From positions 1 through 15,595 of the forward strand of contig DASXTB010000183.1 of assembly GCA_036505615.1 (NCBI GenBank): a DNA stretch of 15,595 bases, read 5' to 3'. Shown here piece by piece: positions 1 through 8,600 of this stretch. The DNA is from DASXTB01 sp036505615 (GTDB lineage: Bacteria > Acidobacteriota > UBA6911 > JACQSX01). Both the position numbers and the translations under genes were made by a program. Positions within the stretch are counted from its first letter, which is position 1. Every line of letters begins with the position of its first letter. Under the pieces are notes generated by a model. The model was given only the letters and a program-made list of their open reading frames with translations. It had not been told where the DNA came from and made no database searches.

Positions 1-83
1 GCTCATCGGAATGACATCATTCTTTGAGAGATACGCCAAAAAATCAATAGCCATCCGGGCCTATTTAGCTTGGTGTTCTTCGT

Positions 84-120
84 GTTCTTGGTGGTTAGAA
101 GGATTTTCACCACCAAGAAC
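84..120. repeat. Hairpin of the CACGAAGGA-type intergenic repeat
   Basis: The 11-bp arms GTTCTTGGTGG (84-94) and CCACCAAGAAC (110-120) are perfect reverse complements around a 15-nt loop. Just upstream, positions 69-83 continue the same roughly 9-nt-periodic wording (TTCTTCGTG). Related wording recurs in intergenic DNA near 5496, 11900, 13491 and 15375. There is no T-run after the stem, so a plain intrinsic terminator is unlikely. Confidence 0.7.
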
Positions 121-151
121 TTAGAGTGGCAAAGCCACCAGCAAAAGAAAA

Positions 152-208
152 GCCGTCTACGTCCACGTCATGTCCACGCTCCTACAGTGGCAAGGCCACA
201 ACCGAAAC
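152..208 (+). repeat. Intergenic repeat A, copy 1
   Basis: The segment starts GCCGTCTACG, continues with alternating TCCACG words, then reads CCTACAGTGGC-AAG-GCCACAACC. The same order of words occurs at 11832-11898, so the two are copies of one dispersed element. The GTGGC/GCCAC part can form a small stem. It lies between the 84-120 hairpin and the 304-590 inverted-repeat element. Its function is unknown. Confidence 0.7.
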
Positions 209-303
209 AAAGCCGATCACGGCTACATGAACGGTGAACAAAGTCTGCCGTGTCGCGTATCATCGAGTGAACCTGCAGCCAAGGATGTAACAGGCCGTCG
301 GTG

Positions 304-590
304 AAACCCGAAGGGTTTACAGAGTATAGCCGGCGGCAAAGCCCGCGCTTTTTGCGGGGCGTCGCCGCCGGTTAACCGTTCCCATAAACCGTCCGACGCT
401 GAAGGCGTCGCAGAGCCTGAGCGCCACAGATATAACGGGTCGAAGAACTAGACGGGCTTGGTTTCAAATGTGCGAAAGATTCTTAGGCCCTTTCAGGGCG
501 GATCATTTGGGATGGATGGCCAACCGGCGGCGTCGCCCGCCAAAGACGCGGGCTTTGCCGCCGGCTATACTCTGTAAACCCTTCGGGTTT
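304..590. repeat. Palindromic element with 44-bp perfect inverted ends
   Basis: Positions 304-347 and 547-590 are exact reverse complements over 44 bp; the outer ends read AAACCCGAAGGGTTT and the mirror image. The similarity continues inward with a few mismatches to about 375 and 522, giving arms of about 70 bp around a 145-bp centre. Each arm is itself palindromic (CCGGCGGC...GCCGCCGG, and GCCCGC...GCGGGC). The centre contains smaller hairpins such as GACGCTGAAGGCGTC (397-411) and GCCCTTTCAGGGC (487-499). This layout resembles paired REP/BIME-type elements, which in other bacteria are spread by REP-associated tyrosine transposases (established knowledge); no such transposase is in this window. 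It ends 120 nt before the kinase start codon. Confidence 0.85.
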
Positions 591-709
591 TAGGAAGATG
601 TGTCGGGGCGATGTCCCGGAGAAATGTGGTTAAAAAACCTTGAACGCAATTGCGGTTCAATCTCCGAGCTGATTGCACTCACCCTCGAATCTGGCTATGC
701 TTCGAAGAC

Positions 710-3073
710 ATGCTCGGCACAGTCGTTTCTCATTATCGCATCCTGGACAAGCTCGGCGGAGGCGGAATGGGAGTTGTTTACAAAGCCGAAGACACCCGGC
801 TTGGCCGCACCGTTGCGCTGAAATTCCTGCCCCAAGAATTCTCTAAGGAAACCGTCAGACTGGAGCGCTTCCAGCGTGAAGCTCGTGCCGCTTCCGCGCT
901 AAACCACCCCCACATCTGTACCATTTACGACATTGGCGAATACTGGGTTGACCTTCCGGGACAGGATCCCTACCTCCAGCCCTATATCGTTATGGAGCTG
1001 CTTGACGGCGAGACATTCAAGCACCGCATCTCGAGCAAGCCGTTCAAGACGGACGAACTGCTGGAACTGGGAATTCAAATCGCCGATGCACTGGATGCCG
1101 CGCATTCCCAAGGCATCATCCATCGGGACATCAAACCTGCAAACATTTTCCTCACCCGTCGAGGTCAATCCAAGATCCTCGATTTCGGCCTGGCGAAGCT
1201 GGCGCATGAAGAACAGCACATGGTGGAAGGGTCAGAACTGGCCACAGGAGCAATTTCTGAAGAATTGCTGACCAGTCCTGGCTCAGCAGTAGGAACGGTA
1301 GCTTACATGTCGCCCGAGCAAGCGCGAGGCGAAGAAGTGGATGAGCGCAGCGACATTTTCTCCTTTGGCGTGGTGCTTTATGAAATGGCGACCGGCAGGA
1401 CACCTTTCAAAGGCGCTACTTCGGCCGTCTTGTTTGATTCGATTCTAAACAAAACCCCTGTCTCGCCAGCCCGCTTAAATCCGGAGTTGTCATCCGATTT
1501 AGAGAGGATAGTTCTGAAAGCTTTGGAGAAAGACCAGGAATTGCGTTTTCAATCAGCCAAAGAGCTAATGTCGGAACTACGCCGGCTCAAGCGTTCCGCC
1601 ACCGAATCACGACACCCTGGCGGGAAACGATCAGTCGCCGTATTGCCTTTTAAAGACCTCACAAACGACCCAGCCAACGCCCACCTAGGGCTGGGTCTTG
1701 CAGACGCCACGATTACAGAACTGGCGCTCATCAAATCACTTCTGGTGCGCCCCACTGCCGCTATCATGCGATTCCAGAATGGCGCCGTGAGTCCCTCCCA
1801 GGCAGGCCGGGAGCTGTCGGTGGACGCAGTGGTGGACGGAAATTTTCAACGATCTGGGCTCCGCCTCCGGATTACTGTCCAACTGATCAGTGTGGCGGAA
1901 GACAGACCCCTGTGGGCTACCAAAATCGATACATCGCTGGATGATATCTTTCGGATGCAGGATGAAGTCTCTCGAAAAATCTCCGAGGCTCTCCAGGTAG
2001 AGCTCACCGCTGCTGAAGAGCGCAGCCTGGGTCGTTCAGCTTCGGCGCCTGCTGCGGCGTACGAACTGTATCTGAAAGGAAGACTTCATTTGCTCCAAGA
2101 ATCAGTCAGTAGCGTCAACAAAGCAATTGGGTTTTTCGAAGAAGCTCGGGCTGCCGATCCCAACTTCGCGCTTGCCTGCGCCGGACTTTCCGACGCCTAT
2201 GCCCGGATTGCTTTTACTTGGGCGCCCGAGGGTGGCTGGTACGAGCGCGCAGAAGAGATGTGCGCCAAGGTGCTGGCTCTGGATCCGCTGCTTCCGGAAG
2301 GGCATTACTTACGCGGTAGGCTTCTGTGGAGTCCGCGTCGAAACTTCGACCACAAAGGCGCAATACGCGAATTTGCCGCCGCCATCTCCGGACGGCCCAA
2401 CCTCAATGAGGCCCACCACTGGATGGGCATCGTGCTTTTCCACTTGGGCATGTTCGAGGAATCGGCGCGTCATTTTGAACAGGCTTTGGCGATCAACCCG
2501 GAGGATATGATTGCCTTTCTACATCTCGGTTATTGCCGTTATCTGCAGGGCCGCTACCCGGAAGCGCTGGCTCTCTCGGAAGAAGCAGCTCGAAAAGCTC
2601 CGTCCGCCTGGGTGTGGTATCAGCTTGCGCTCTGTCACATCCAGCTTGGCTCTGTGGACAGAGCGGAACAGACTGCACAGACGGCTTCCCGAAATTTTCC
2701 AGACGACGTTCATTTTTTCCCCATCTGCGGTTTGATCGCGGCGATGCGCGGCGATGCCTCGGCTGCCCTTTCAGAGGTAAGGCTGACGGAAAAGAATCGG
2801 AGAGCTTTCGGTCATTACCATCATGCTCAGTATGACGTGGCTTGCATTTACGCGCAGCTTGGTGAAAAGGACGCTGCATTGGAATGGCTCAGACAGGCCG
2901 CGAAGAACGGATTCCCCTGCTATCCCTTTTTTCAACAGGATCCCCTGCTGGAATCCATCCGCTCCGATCAGCGTTTTGGGATTTTGATGAGCGAATTAAA
3001 GGCCGAATGTGAAGGCTACAGAAAGCTTTACCGGGAGTTAATGGACTCGCGTCCAGGTAAGTCGGGAGACTGA
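710..3073 (+). CDS. Ser/Thr protein kinase with TolB-like region and TPR repeats
   Basis: A 787-residue protein predicted to phosphorylate Ser/Thr residues of unknown targets. The Hanks-type kinase domain covers residues 9-290: glycine loop GGGGMG (17-21), ATP-binding Lys38, catalytic HRDIKPAN with Asp140, DFG at 158-160, and SPE at 201-203. The activation segment between DFG and SPE is long. Residues 307-435 (starting RSVAVLPF) look like the TolB/FlgO-like domain often found with adenylate cyclases and CadC-type regulators. Residues 447 to about 720 are TPR helices (for example NPEDMIAFLHLGYCRYLQGR). No transmembrane segment is visible, so a cytosolic enzyme is likely, unlike the common membrane-anchored PknB type. 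An upstream TTG (650) is in frame, but the ATG at 710 fits the usual family start (MLG...HYRIL). It stands alone, with the palindromic element upstream and a toxin-antitoxin pair downstream, so its partners cannot be guessed. The family is certain; the substrate is unknown. Confidence 0.93.
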   Translation: MLGTVVSHYRILDKLGGGGMGVVYKAEDTRLGRTVALKFLPQEFSKETVRLERFQREARAASALNHPHICTIYDIGEYWVDLPGQDPYLQPYIVMELLDGETFKHRISSKPFKTDELLELGIQIADALDAAHSQGIIHRDIKPANIFLTRRGQSKILDFGLAKLAHEEQHMVEGSELATGAISEELLTSPGSAVGTVAYMSPEQARGEEVDERSDIFSFGVVLYEMATGRTPFKGATSAVLFDSILNKTPVSPARLNPELSSDLERIVLKALEKDQELRFQSAKELMSELRRLKRSATESRHPGGKRSVAVLPFKDLTNDPANAHLGLGLADATITELALIKSLLVRPTAAIMRFQNGAVSPSQAGRELSVDAVVDGNFQRSGLRLRITVQLISVAEDRPLWATKIDTSLDDIFRMQDEVSRKISEALQVELTAAEERSLGRSASAPAAAYELYLKGRLHLLQESVSSVNKAIGFFEEARAADPNFALACAGLSDAYARIAFTWAPEGGWYERAEEMCAKVLALDPLLPEGHYLRGRLLWSPRRNFDHKGAIREFAAAISGRPNLNEAHHWMGIVLFHLGMFEESARHFEQALAINPEDMIAFLHLGYCRYLQGRYPEALALSEEAARKAPSAWVWYQLALCHIQLGSVDRAEQTAQTASRNFPDDVHFFPICGLIAAMRGDASAALSEVRLTEKNRRAFGHYHHAQYDVACIYAQLGEKDAALEWLRQAAKNGFPCYPFFQQDPLLESIRSDQRFGILMSELKAECEGYRKLYRELMDSRPGKSGD

Positions 3074-3157
3074 AGATTCGCGGACCGTCACCGATTTCCC
3101 AGTGTCCCTGTGGTTTCATCAGTTTTGAGACAGCGCCTTCTGATGTGAATTAGACCA

Positions 3158-3186
3158 TTGACTTAGTTCACTTATTAGTCTATGAA
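3158..3186 (+). promoter_or_regulatory. Candidate sigma70 promoter for the toxin-antitoxin pair
   Basis: TTGACT (3158-3163) and TATGAA (3181-3186) are separated by 17 nt, a good -35 and a fair -10 match. The expected transcription start would fall at about 3193, the antitoxin ATG itself, so the transcript could be leaderless. A short inverted pair TAGAC (3151-3155) / GTCTA (3178-3182) flanks the promoter core and might be an operator for the antitoxin, as in other autoregulated Phd/YefM systems. This is inference from motif spacing only. Confidence 0.4.
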
Positions 3187-3192
3187 TGGATC

Positions 3193-3438
3193 ATGATTAG
3201 GTTGAATATTCACGAGGCAAAGACCCATCTGTCGCGCTATTTGAACCGTCTCCGTCCGGGTGAAAAGATCCTGCTGTGCAAAAGGAATGTTCCGATTGCC
3301 GAAATTCGTGCGCTTCCGCCATCCAGGAAAAAGAAGCGGCCCATTGGTCTGGCCAAAGGCAAGATTGAAATACCGAAATCCTTCTTTGCCCCCTTGCCGG
3401 AAGAGCTGCTCGCTTACTTCGAAGGCGATACACCTTGA
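3193..3438 (+). CDS. Antitoxin, Phd/YefM family
   Basis: An 81-residue protein with the N-terminal pattern of Phd/YefM antitoxins (MIRLNIHEAKTHLSRYLNRL, then a turn with EKILLCKRNVPIAEIRAL). In this family the N-terminal half dimerises and binds operator DNA, while the C-terminal tail wraps the toxin. The tail here (from about residue 47) has a Lys-rich linker and ends acidic (ELLAYFEGDTP). The stop overlaps the start of the downstream PIN toxin by 4 nt, so the two are translated as a coupled pair. No clear Shine-Dalgarno precedes the ATG; the candidate promoter may give a leaderless message. It should neutralise the adjacent toxin and repress its own operon. Family assignment is strong; the exact subtype is not resolved. 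Confidence 0.88.
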   Translation: MIRLNIHEAKTHLSRYLNRLRPGEKILLCKRNVPIAEIRALPPSRKKKRPIGLAKGKIEIPKSFFAPLPEELLAYFEGDTP

Positions 3439-3821
3439 GGTTTCTTCTTGATACGGTTACTTTCCTCTGGATCATTAGCGACCGTCCCGAGCTTTCCGAT
3501 CAGGCACGAGAGTTGTCTGTCGATCCCGACAATGAAATTTATTTGAGCGCGGTTTCCGTTTGGGAGATCGCCATCAAACACTCATTGGGACGATTGAAGC
3601 TAGCCGAGTCGCCGGAACGATTCATTCCGATCCAGCGCGCAAAACACGGAATCGAGTCGCTCCCACTGGATGAGGAATCCGCCCTACATGTGTCCCGTCT
3701 TCCCAGGCTCCACCACGATCCATTTGACCGCATGCTGATTTGCCAGGCGCTAATTCACGGTTTGGTAATCCTGAGCCCGGATCAACTGCTGTCGCAATAC
3801 CCAGTGCGTGTCTCGTGGTAG
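3435..3821 (+). CDS. vapC: PIN-domain toxin ribonuclease, VapC-type
   Basis: A 128-residue PIN-domain protein, the normal size for VapC-type toxins, which are Mg-dependent endoribonucleases that cut RNA such as tRNA or rRNA and arrest growth. The acidic metal-binding residues are in place: Asp6 (FLLDT), Glu44 (SVWEIAIK), Asp95 and Asp98 (HHDPFDRM), and Asp116 (LSPDQ). The active site therefore looks intact. The start is a TTG inside the sequence TTGA, overlapping the antitoxin stop, which points to translational coupling and low toxin output relative to antitoxin. The gene ends 26 nt before the convergent aldo/keto reductase stop. The pairing of a Phd/YefM-like antitoxin with this 'HHDPFDRML' PIN subgroup is common in soil bacteria and cyanobacteria. 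The RNA target is unknown. Confidence 0.9.
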   Translation: MRFLLDTVTFLWIISDRPELSDQARELSVDPDNEIYLSAVSVWEIAIKHSLGRLKLAESPERFIPIQRAKHGIESLPLDEESALHVSRLPRLHHDPFDRMLICQALIHGLVILSPDQLLSQYPVRVSW

Positions 3822-3847
3822 CAAATCGGACTTTTGCTTTCGGGATT

Positions 3848-4813
3848 TCATTGCGCAGGCATCATCAGCTGCGCTTGCTGGGACTCGTCTCCAAGCCATG
3901 CCGGATTTTGGGCAGTTCCGTCAAAGAGCGATGTGGTCTTGAACAGCTCGTATTGGCCGTGCATTGCCGCTCTGGCGGTTTTCGCCAGTAAGGCCTTCAA
4001 CTCTGGAGCGCTCATTGGGTGAAACGTGCGAGCCGCTTCGAAAGCCTGGTCGAGGATTTCCATGCTCTCGATTCCCGTGATGACGACCGAGGTGGGCAGA
4101 TTGAGCGCATAGTGGAGGCACTCAATCGGCGTCACGGTGTTTGATTGCAGAATGATTCCGGCAGCCATGCTCTTCATCCCCAGAACACCGATTTTCTGCC
4201 TCAGTAATTCAGGCAAGACCAGTTTTTCAAAGCTGCGGTAGTGCGCGTCCATGACGCTGAGCGGCATCTGAACCGAGTCGAACTTGAACCCGCGCTCCAT
4301 CGCGACTTCCAGCATGTACAGGTGAATACGAGGGTCTTTATGTCCGGTAAAGCCGATATAGCGGAGCTTGCCTGCTTTCCTTGCTTCCAGGAGCGCTGCA
4401 TTGGCACCATCTTCATCGAAAATGCGATGCGGATCTTCGTAGCGGAGAATCTCATGATGCTGAACCAGGTCAATGCAATCCACCTTCAGTCGCCGGAGCG
4501 ATTCGTCCAGTTGTTTGGTCGCTTCGATTTTCGACCGGCCGTCGATTTTTGTCATGAGGAAGGCCTTCTTTCGGTAGCCATCGCGCAGCGCCTTCCCCAT
4601 GCGAATCTCGCTGGCGCCGTCGTTATAATCCCAACAGTTGTCCATGAAGTTAATGCCGCGATCGATCGCGGTGCGAACAATGCGAATGGCAAGCCGCTCA
4701 TCGACTGGCTTCAATCCAAGATGCCAGCCACCGACTCCGATGGCAGACACCGTCTCTCCGGTACTCCCGAGAACTCGATAGGGCATTTCAGGATGCGTTT
4801 CACTCTCTGACAT
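3848..4813 (-). CDS. Aldo/keto reductase family oxidoreductase
   Basis: A 321-residue NADPH-dependent aldo/keto reductase with a TIM-barrel fold. The N-terminal hairpin and first strand read MPYRVLGSTGETVSAIGVGG. The catalytic tetrad is visible: Asp58 and Tyr63 (MDNCWDYNDGASE), Lys89 (FLMTKIDGR) and His120 (DLVQHHE). Downstream barrel strands follow (KLRYIGFTGHKD, GVLGMKSMAAG, SVVITGIES). No signal peptide and no C-terminal Fe-S cysteines are present, which argues against the ferredoxin-containing subgroup. The ATG is preceded by AAGGAGG (4818-4824) with a short spacer, which fixes the start. The gene is monocistronic on this strand and converges with the toxin gene, so context gives no clue to its substrate. 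The family is certain; the physiological carbonyl substrate cannot be told. Confidence 0.93.
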   Translation of the reverse strand: MSESETHPEMPYRVLGSTGETVSAIGVGGWHLGLKPVDERLAIRIVRTAIDRGINFMDNCWDYNDGASEIRMGKALRDGYRKKAFLMTKIDGRSKIEATKQLDESLRRLKVDCIDLVQHHEILRYEDPHRIFDEDGANAALLEARKAGKLRYIGFTGHKDPRIHLYMLEVAMERGFKFDSVQMPLSVMDAHYRSFEKLVLPELLRQKIGVLGMKSMAAGIILQSNTVTPIECLHYALNLPTSVVITGIESMEILDQAFEAARTFHPMSAPELKALLAKTARAAMHGQYELFKTTSLFDGTAQNPAWLGDESQQAQLMMPAQ

Positions 4814-5167
4814 TTCTCCTCCTTAGTTGCAGGCGATCAGGGGTGCACGCTCGCGAAACAGCCGCGCGCGTAGCGTAATCAATGTGCCGTGATCAGTCCA
4901 GTGTAGCGAGCACAGTCGAGTTGCGCGTGTCTCTATTATCGTGCCCCAGGCAACAATTGTAGCCTCGTTTTTTACCGGATCCGCTCTCCGACGGACCCGT
5001 CGAAAGTGTCAAGGAGCCAGCACCGCCCGGACAAAACTTTGACAAGCACGGAGGTGAATCGCCGTTTTCATTCTGGATATGAGTTGGTCACCAGATTGCA
5101 TGTATCTCGTAGAAGGGAGTACGGGACACGTCCCGGCGCAGCCACATTGCGGTTGCAGAAGTTTAAG
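4814..5167. other. Divergent intergenic region with small palindrome and 30-codon ORF
   Basis: This gap separates the divergent aldo/keto reductase and zinc-knuckle genes, so both promoters should lie here. A GATAAT hexamer on the - strand near 4935-4940 could be a -10 for the reductase, but I see no matching -35. A perfect palindrome CGGGAC-AC-GTCCCG sits at 5122-5135. A 30-codon ORF (5079-5171) runs across the palindrome; its TGA overlaps the next ATG as ATGA. Whether it is translated is unknown, and it may simply be part of another dispersed repeat. Confidence 0.35.
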
Positions 5168-5404
5168 ATGAAACATCCTGAAACGGTAGCATTGGAAAAG
5201 TCGCATCCTAGCGTCTCACGTCAAAGGATCTGGCAACTGAAGAAGCGGGCACAAGGACGCTGCATCATTTGCGGTGGGTTGAGATTCACCCAGCTCTATT
5301 GCAAATATCATTCGAAATTGAAGTCGAGCCAAACTATGAAAAGGCGGGGGCGCAGAATCCGCACCAATGACTCGATATACGGAAAGGCTGGGGAGCGCTT
5401 CTGA
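5168..5404 (+). CDS. Small zinc-knuckle protein, unknown function
   Basis: A 78-residue, very basic protein. Cys32, Cys35, Cys45 and His48 form a CxxC-x9-CxxH pattern (GRCIICG ... LYCKYHSK) that can bind one zinc ion. The segment before it (SRQRIWQLKKRAQGRC) resembles small zinc-ribbon proteins I recall from soil bacteria and phage-derived regions. A C-terminal Arg/Lys-rich stretch (MKRRGRRIRT) suggests nucleic-acid contact. The open frame extends upstream to a GTG at 5006, but the first 54 residues look like translated repeat DNA, so I prefer the ATG at 5168; its Shine-Dalgarno is weak. No operon partner is present. It could be a real regulator, a decayed HNH-like fragment or an orphan. Function is not assignable. 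Confidence 0.55.
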   Translation: MKHPETVALEKSHPSVSRQRIWQLKKRAQGRCIICGGLRFTQLYCKYHSKLKSSQTMKRRGRRIRTNDSIYGKAGERF

Positions 5405-5640
5405 TAATGGAGCGGGGGTCTTAGCGAATCAAGATTACCAGTTCACCCGCAGGACTCACGGCTCTGATTACCGCAGAACTAATCCTCGGCTTTTTCACCA
5501 CCCAAGGACACAGCGGACACGACAGGAACGTCGTGCCCGTTGATCGCCATGCCCTTAGTGTTCGTTGCGGTTCGTTTCGCCATACCCACTGGTGCAACTA
5601 ATCTCGGCAGGCGAACACGCAATCACGGGAGAAATGAACT
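5405..5640. other. Convergent intergenic region with repeat motif
   Basis: This is the gap between the ends of the zinc-knuckle gene and the TonB-dependent receptor gene. It contains one copy of the GGACAC-type periodic repeat at 5496-5526 (ACCACCCAAGGACACAG, then CGGACACGACAGG). I see no strong terminator hairpin with a T-run for either gene. Confidence 0.5.
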
Positions 5641-8600
5641 TCAAAAGATTATCCGCAGACCGAAGCGGAACTGTCTCTCATCAATCCCCTCCCGGGCCAG
5701 ATTAATCGTGCTGGTGATAGTCATGAAATCCTCTCCATCGCAAACGCAGCCGTCCGGGACGTCCAGGTGCGGTGTGTTGGTGAAGTTGAACGATTCCATC
5801 CGGAGTTGCAGCTTCAAGCGCTCCGTGAAGGCGAACTCGCGGAACAGACCGAAGTCCCAGTTGAACAGACCCGGCCCACGCAGAGTATTAAATCCTGAAG
5901 TTCCGAAGCGCGCCCCGGTGACCTCGGCAAAGGCACTGGGATCAAAATAGGGAGTCCCGGTACCCACCCCTCCCAGTTTTTTAACGCTGGATTTTACCTG
6001 GTCCGCCGTCTGGGCGCTTCCCGGCAGGTTCAGAGAGGTATCGTCGGCGGAAACAGTGAACGGCACGCCACTCATGACACTAACCAGGCTGTTGACTTGC
6101 CATCCGCCAACAATCGCCGAAAGCGGTCCTCCGTTGTTCAGCCAGTGCTGACCCTTCCCAAAGGGCAACTGCCAGATGTTCATGATCCCGAGGTTGTGTG
6201 TGCGATCGGTACTGGTGAGGGCGCGGTTCCGGGACAGGAATGGGAGAGCCTGGATATTGGGCGTAAACGAGCTGTTTTCGTTGGGACTGATAGCCTTCGA
6301 CCAGGTGTAATTCACCGCCAACCCGAGGCCCTGCGCGAATCGGTGCTGCAACTGCGCCTGCAAGGAGTCGTAGTGGCCGGTGCCGATGGGCTGAACTAAA
6401 GTCGTCCCGGCTACTCTGCCGAATTTTGCCAATAGCGGTCTTCCAGCCTCACCCGCGCCGATCACTTGGCCGGCGTTAATATCAAGGAAGCCCAACTGCC
6501 GAACTGAGCGCGTAGCCACATATCCGGCCTGTCCCGTAAAGCCCCAAGGAAGCTGCTTCTGCACCGTAAGATTCCATGACTGAATGTAACCCCGATGCAG
6601 ATTCTGCGGTAAACCCTGCCAGCCTACATCGCTTGGAAGGTCAATGATGCCGTTCCCAAACCCGGGAACCGTGATGCCCGGGATCCCTTGTGACAATGAT
6701 CGCACCGGAAAGAGTGAGTTAGGAGTTTCGAGATTCAGCGCGATCAGAAGCGGGTAATTGGCGCGCAACAGTTCCATGGCTTCGTAAGGATCATTGGTGA
6801 TGCCATAGCCGGCTCGGACTACCCAAGTGTCAGTGACGCGATACGCCAGCCCAACACGAGGGGCAAAGCGTTTCTTGCTCACTTCGATGCCGCAGTCCTT
6901 GGGCACGGAGCCAACACCGCAAATCAGGACCTTATTGGTGATCGGGTCATACCGTTCGATGCCACGATCAGGCCGCGTTGGAACCGGAAAGTACTCCCAT
7001 CGGAGTCCATAATCGAGCGTGAGTCTGGGAGTAACGTTCCAGCGGTCGCGAGCGTACGCGCTTACGAGCAAAGCGCGGATATGGTACTCATCGGGAACCT
7101 GCAGCGTCGTTCCCGCAAAACTGGTCTGGCCCAGTAGGAAAGATGCAAAGCTGTTGAATCTGCTGCCGCTGGAAGTTGTGCTGCACAGCCCGGAAGAGGG
7201 ATCCAGTTTCTCACAGCGTCCGGTGATGCCTCTTCGGAAATCAAAGCCACCTTGTGCGCCGTAGGCGCCACTGATAAATTCCGCCTGGGTCTGATTCAGC
7301 GCCATACGATAGAAATCCGTGCCAAAACGTACGTTGTGTGTTCCCTTCAACCAGTTGAAGTTTGCCACATATTGATACTGCGGGTCGCGGCGGTAGTAAG
7401 GCATGAAGTTGCTATTGATTCCTAGAGTCGCGAAGTCACCCCCACCCTGGAAGTCGAACTCGGGCCAGCCACTCTCGAATTTGCGCTTACCATTAGTTCC
7501 AGGGATTCCCAGCACGTCCGATCCGATGTTCTTGCCCAAGCCCGGCTGCTCCGAAGATGTTCCCTGGCGCGCCCAGCCGAAATGGGCGTCCATAAGGAAT
7601 TTGGGAGAGAAGGTATAGGTCCCCATGACCGTGAGCCGATAGGTGTTTCCGTGCCCGTTCCCAGGATTGCTGCTGCCGCCGATAGGCCGTCCCACCAGCG
7701 CCTCGCCGAAAACCGTCGGAGTGGTGTCGCTGTAATGGAGAACACCGTAGGTGCCAGAAAGGTTGAGTTTGGGAGTTGCATTCCAGTCTACCTTCGAGTC
7801 TACCTGGTGGCGGTCGAAAGCGAATGGGCCCGAAACAAAATAGTTCCGCGATAACCTCGATATATTGGGATCCGGAATCAAGGCAGCGATCTTCCGGGCG
7901 ATAGGGTCCATGCGGCTGGCAGGGAGGATATTCAGGCATTTGGGGTTGGTGGCCGTATTACAGAGGGCATAGTTGGGATCCCCAGGGGATACGGAGAACT
8001 GTGTGCGGCCGGTGCCATTCTTGGAATCACCTGTAGTGAAGTCGTAAATGGGTGTCGATGACGCCGAGAAGTCGCCCTTTTTCATGGCGGCCGTCGGCAC
8101 CGTTACGGTCCTCTGAACGGATCGGTGATCCCCTGTCCCTTCGTAGCTTACGAAATAAAAGACTTTGTCCTTCTTGATCGGCCCGCCGGCAGTTCCGCCG
8201 TACTGGTTGTAAATAAGCTTCGGTTGGTTGCCGGTGTTCAAGGCGGCGTCGGCGAACATCATCGGCCACGCCTTCAGGTGCTGATCGGAGTGATACTCAA
8301 ACAACGATCCATGCGTTTCATTCGTGCCGCTCTTGGTCTGAACATTGACGGCGGCGCCGCCTGCCAGGCCTTGCTCAGCGTCAAAACTGTTGGTGACAAC
8401 GTTGACCTCCTGGATCGATTCGAGTGTCGGAATATAGGAGACCACGTGCGGAAGTTGAACATGGGTGGAGCTGACACCATCGATGCGCGTATTATTCTGG
8501 TCGTCGCTCGTTCCATTGACGGTGAACTCCAGCGACCGCGCCGGGTTCGTGGGGATTGAGTGGGAATTCTGAGGCGGCGCGAAGCCGGGCAGAACCCGAT

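Larger units (their letters stand above)
1..303. other. Left-edge intergenic stretch, possible gene start running off the edge
   Basis: No gene here is well supported. On the - strand an ATG at 54-52 opens a frame that stays open to the window edge (18 codons, beginning MAIDFLAYLSKND). An in-frame stop lies just upstream, but there is no Shine-Dalgarno sequence, so a truncated gene is possible but unproven. The rest holds a hairpin (84-120) and a repeat copy (152-208), listed separately, and a second small palindrome, GTGGC-AAA-GCCAC, near 126-138. From 209 to 303 I see nothing recognisable. Confidence 0.3.

Noticed and set aside
84..208. Short repeats as a CRISPR array
   Set aside because: Units are about 9 nt, degenerate and contiguous, without constant-length spacers, and no cas gene is near.
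304..590. Small insertion sequence or MITE of a known family
   Set aside because: The inverted arms are perfect and long, but I see no target-site duplication around 304 and 590 and no transposase; REP/BIME-like fits better, although unproven.
4241..4810. 189-codon + strand frame
   Set aside because: Antisense to the aldo/keto reductase, whose full catalytic tetrad is present; the frame follows from codon structure.
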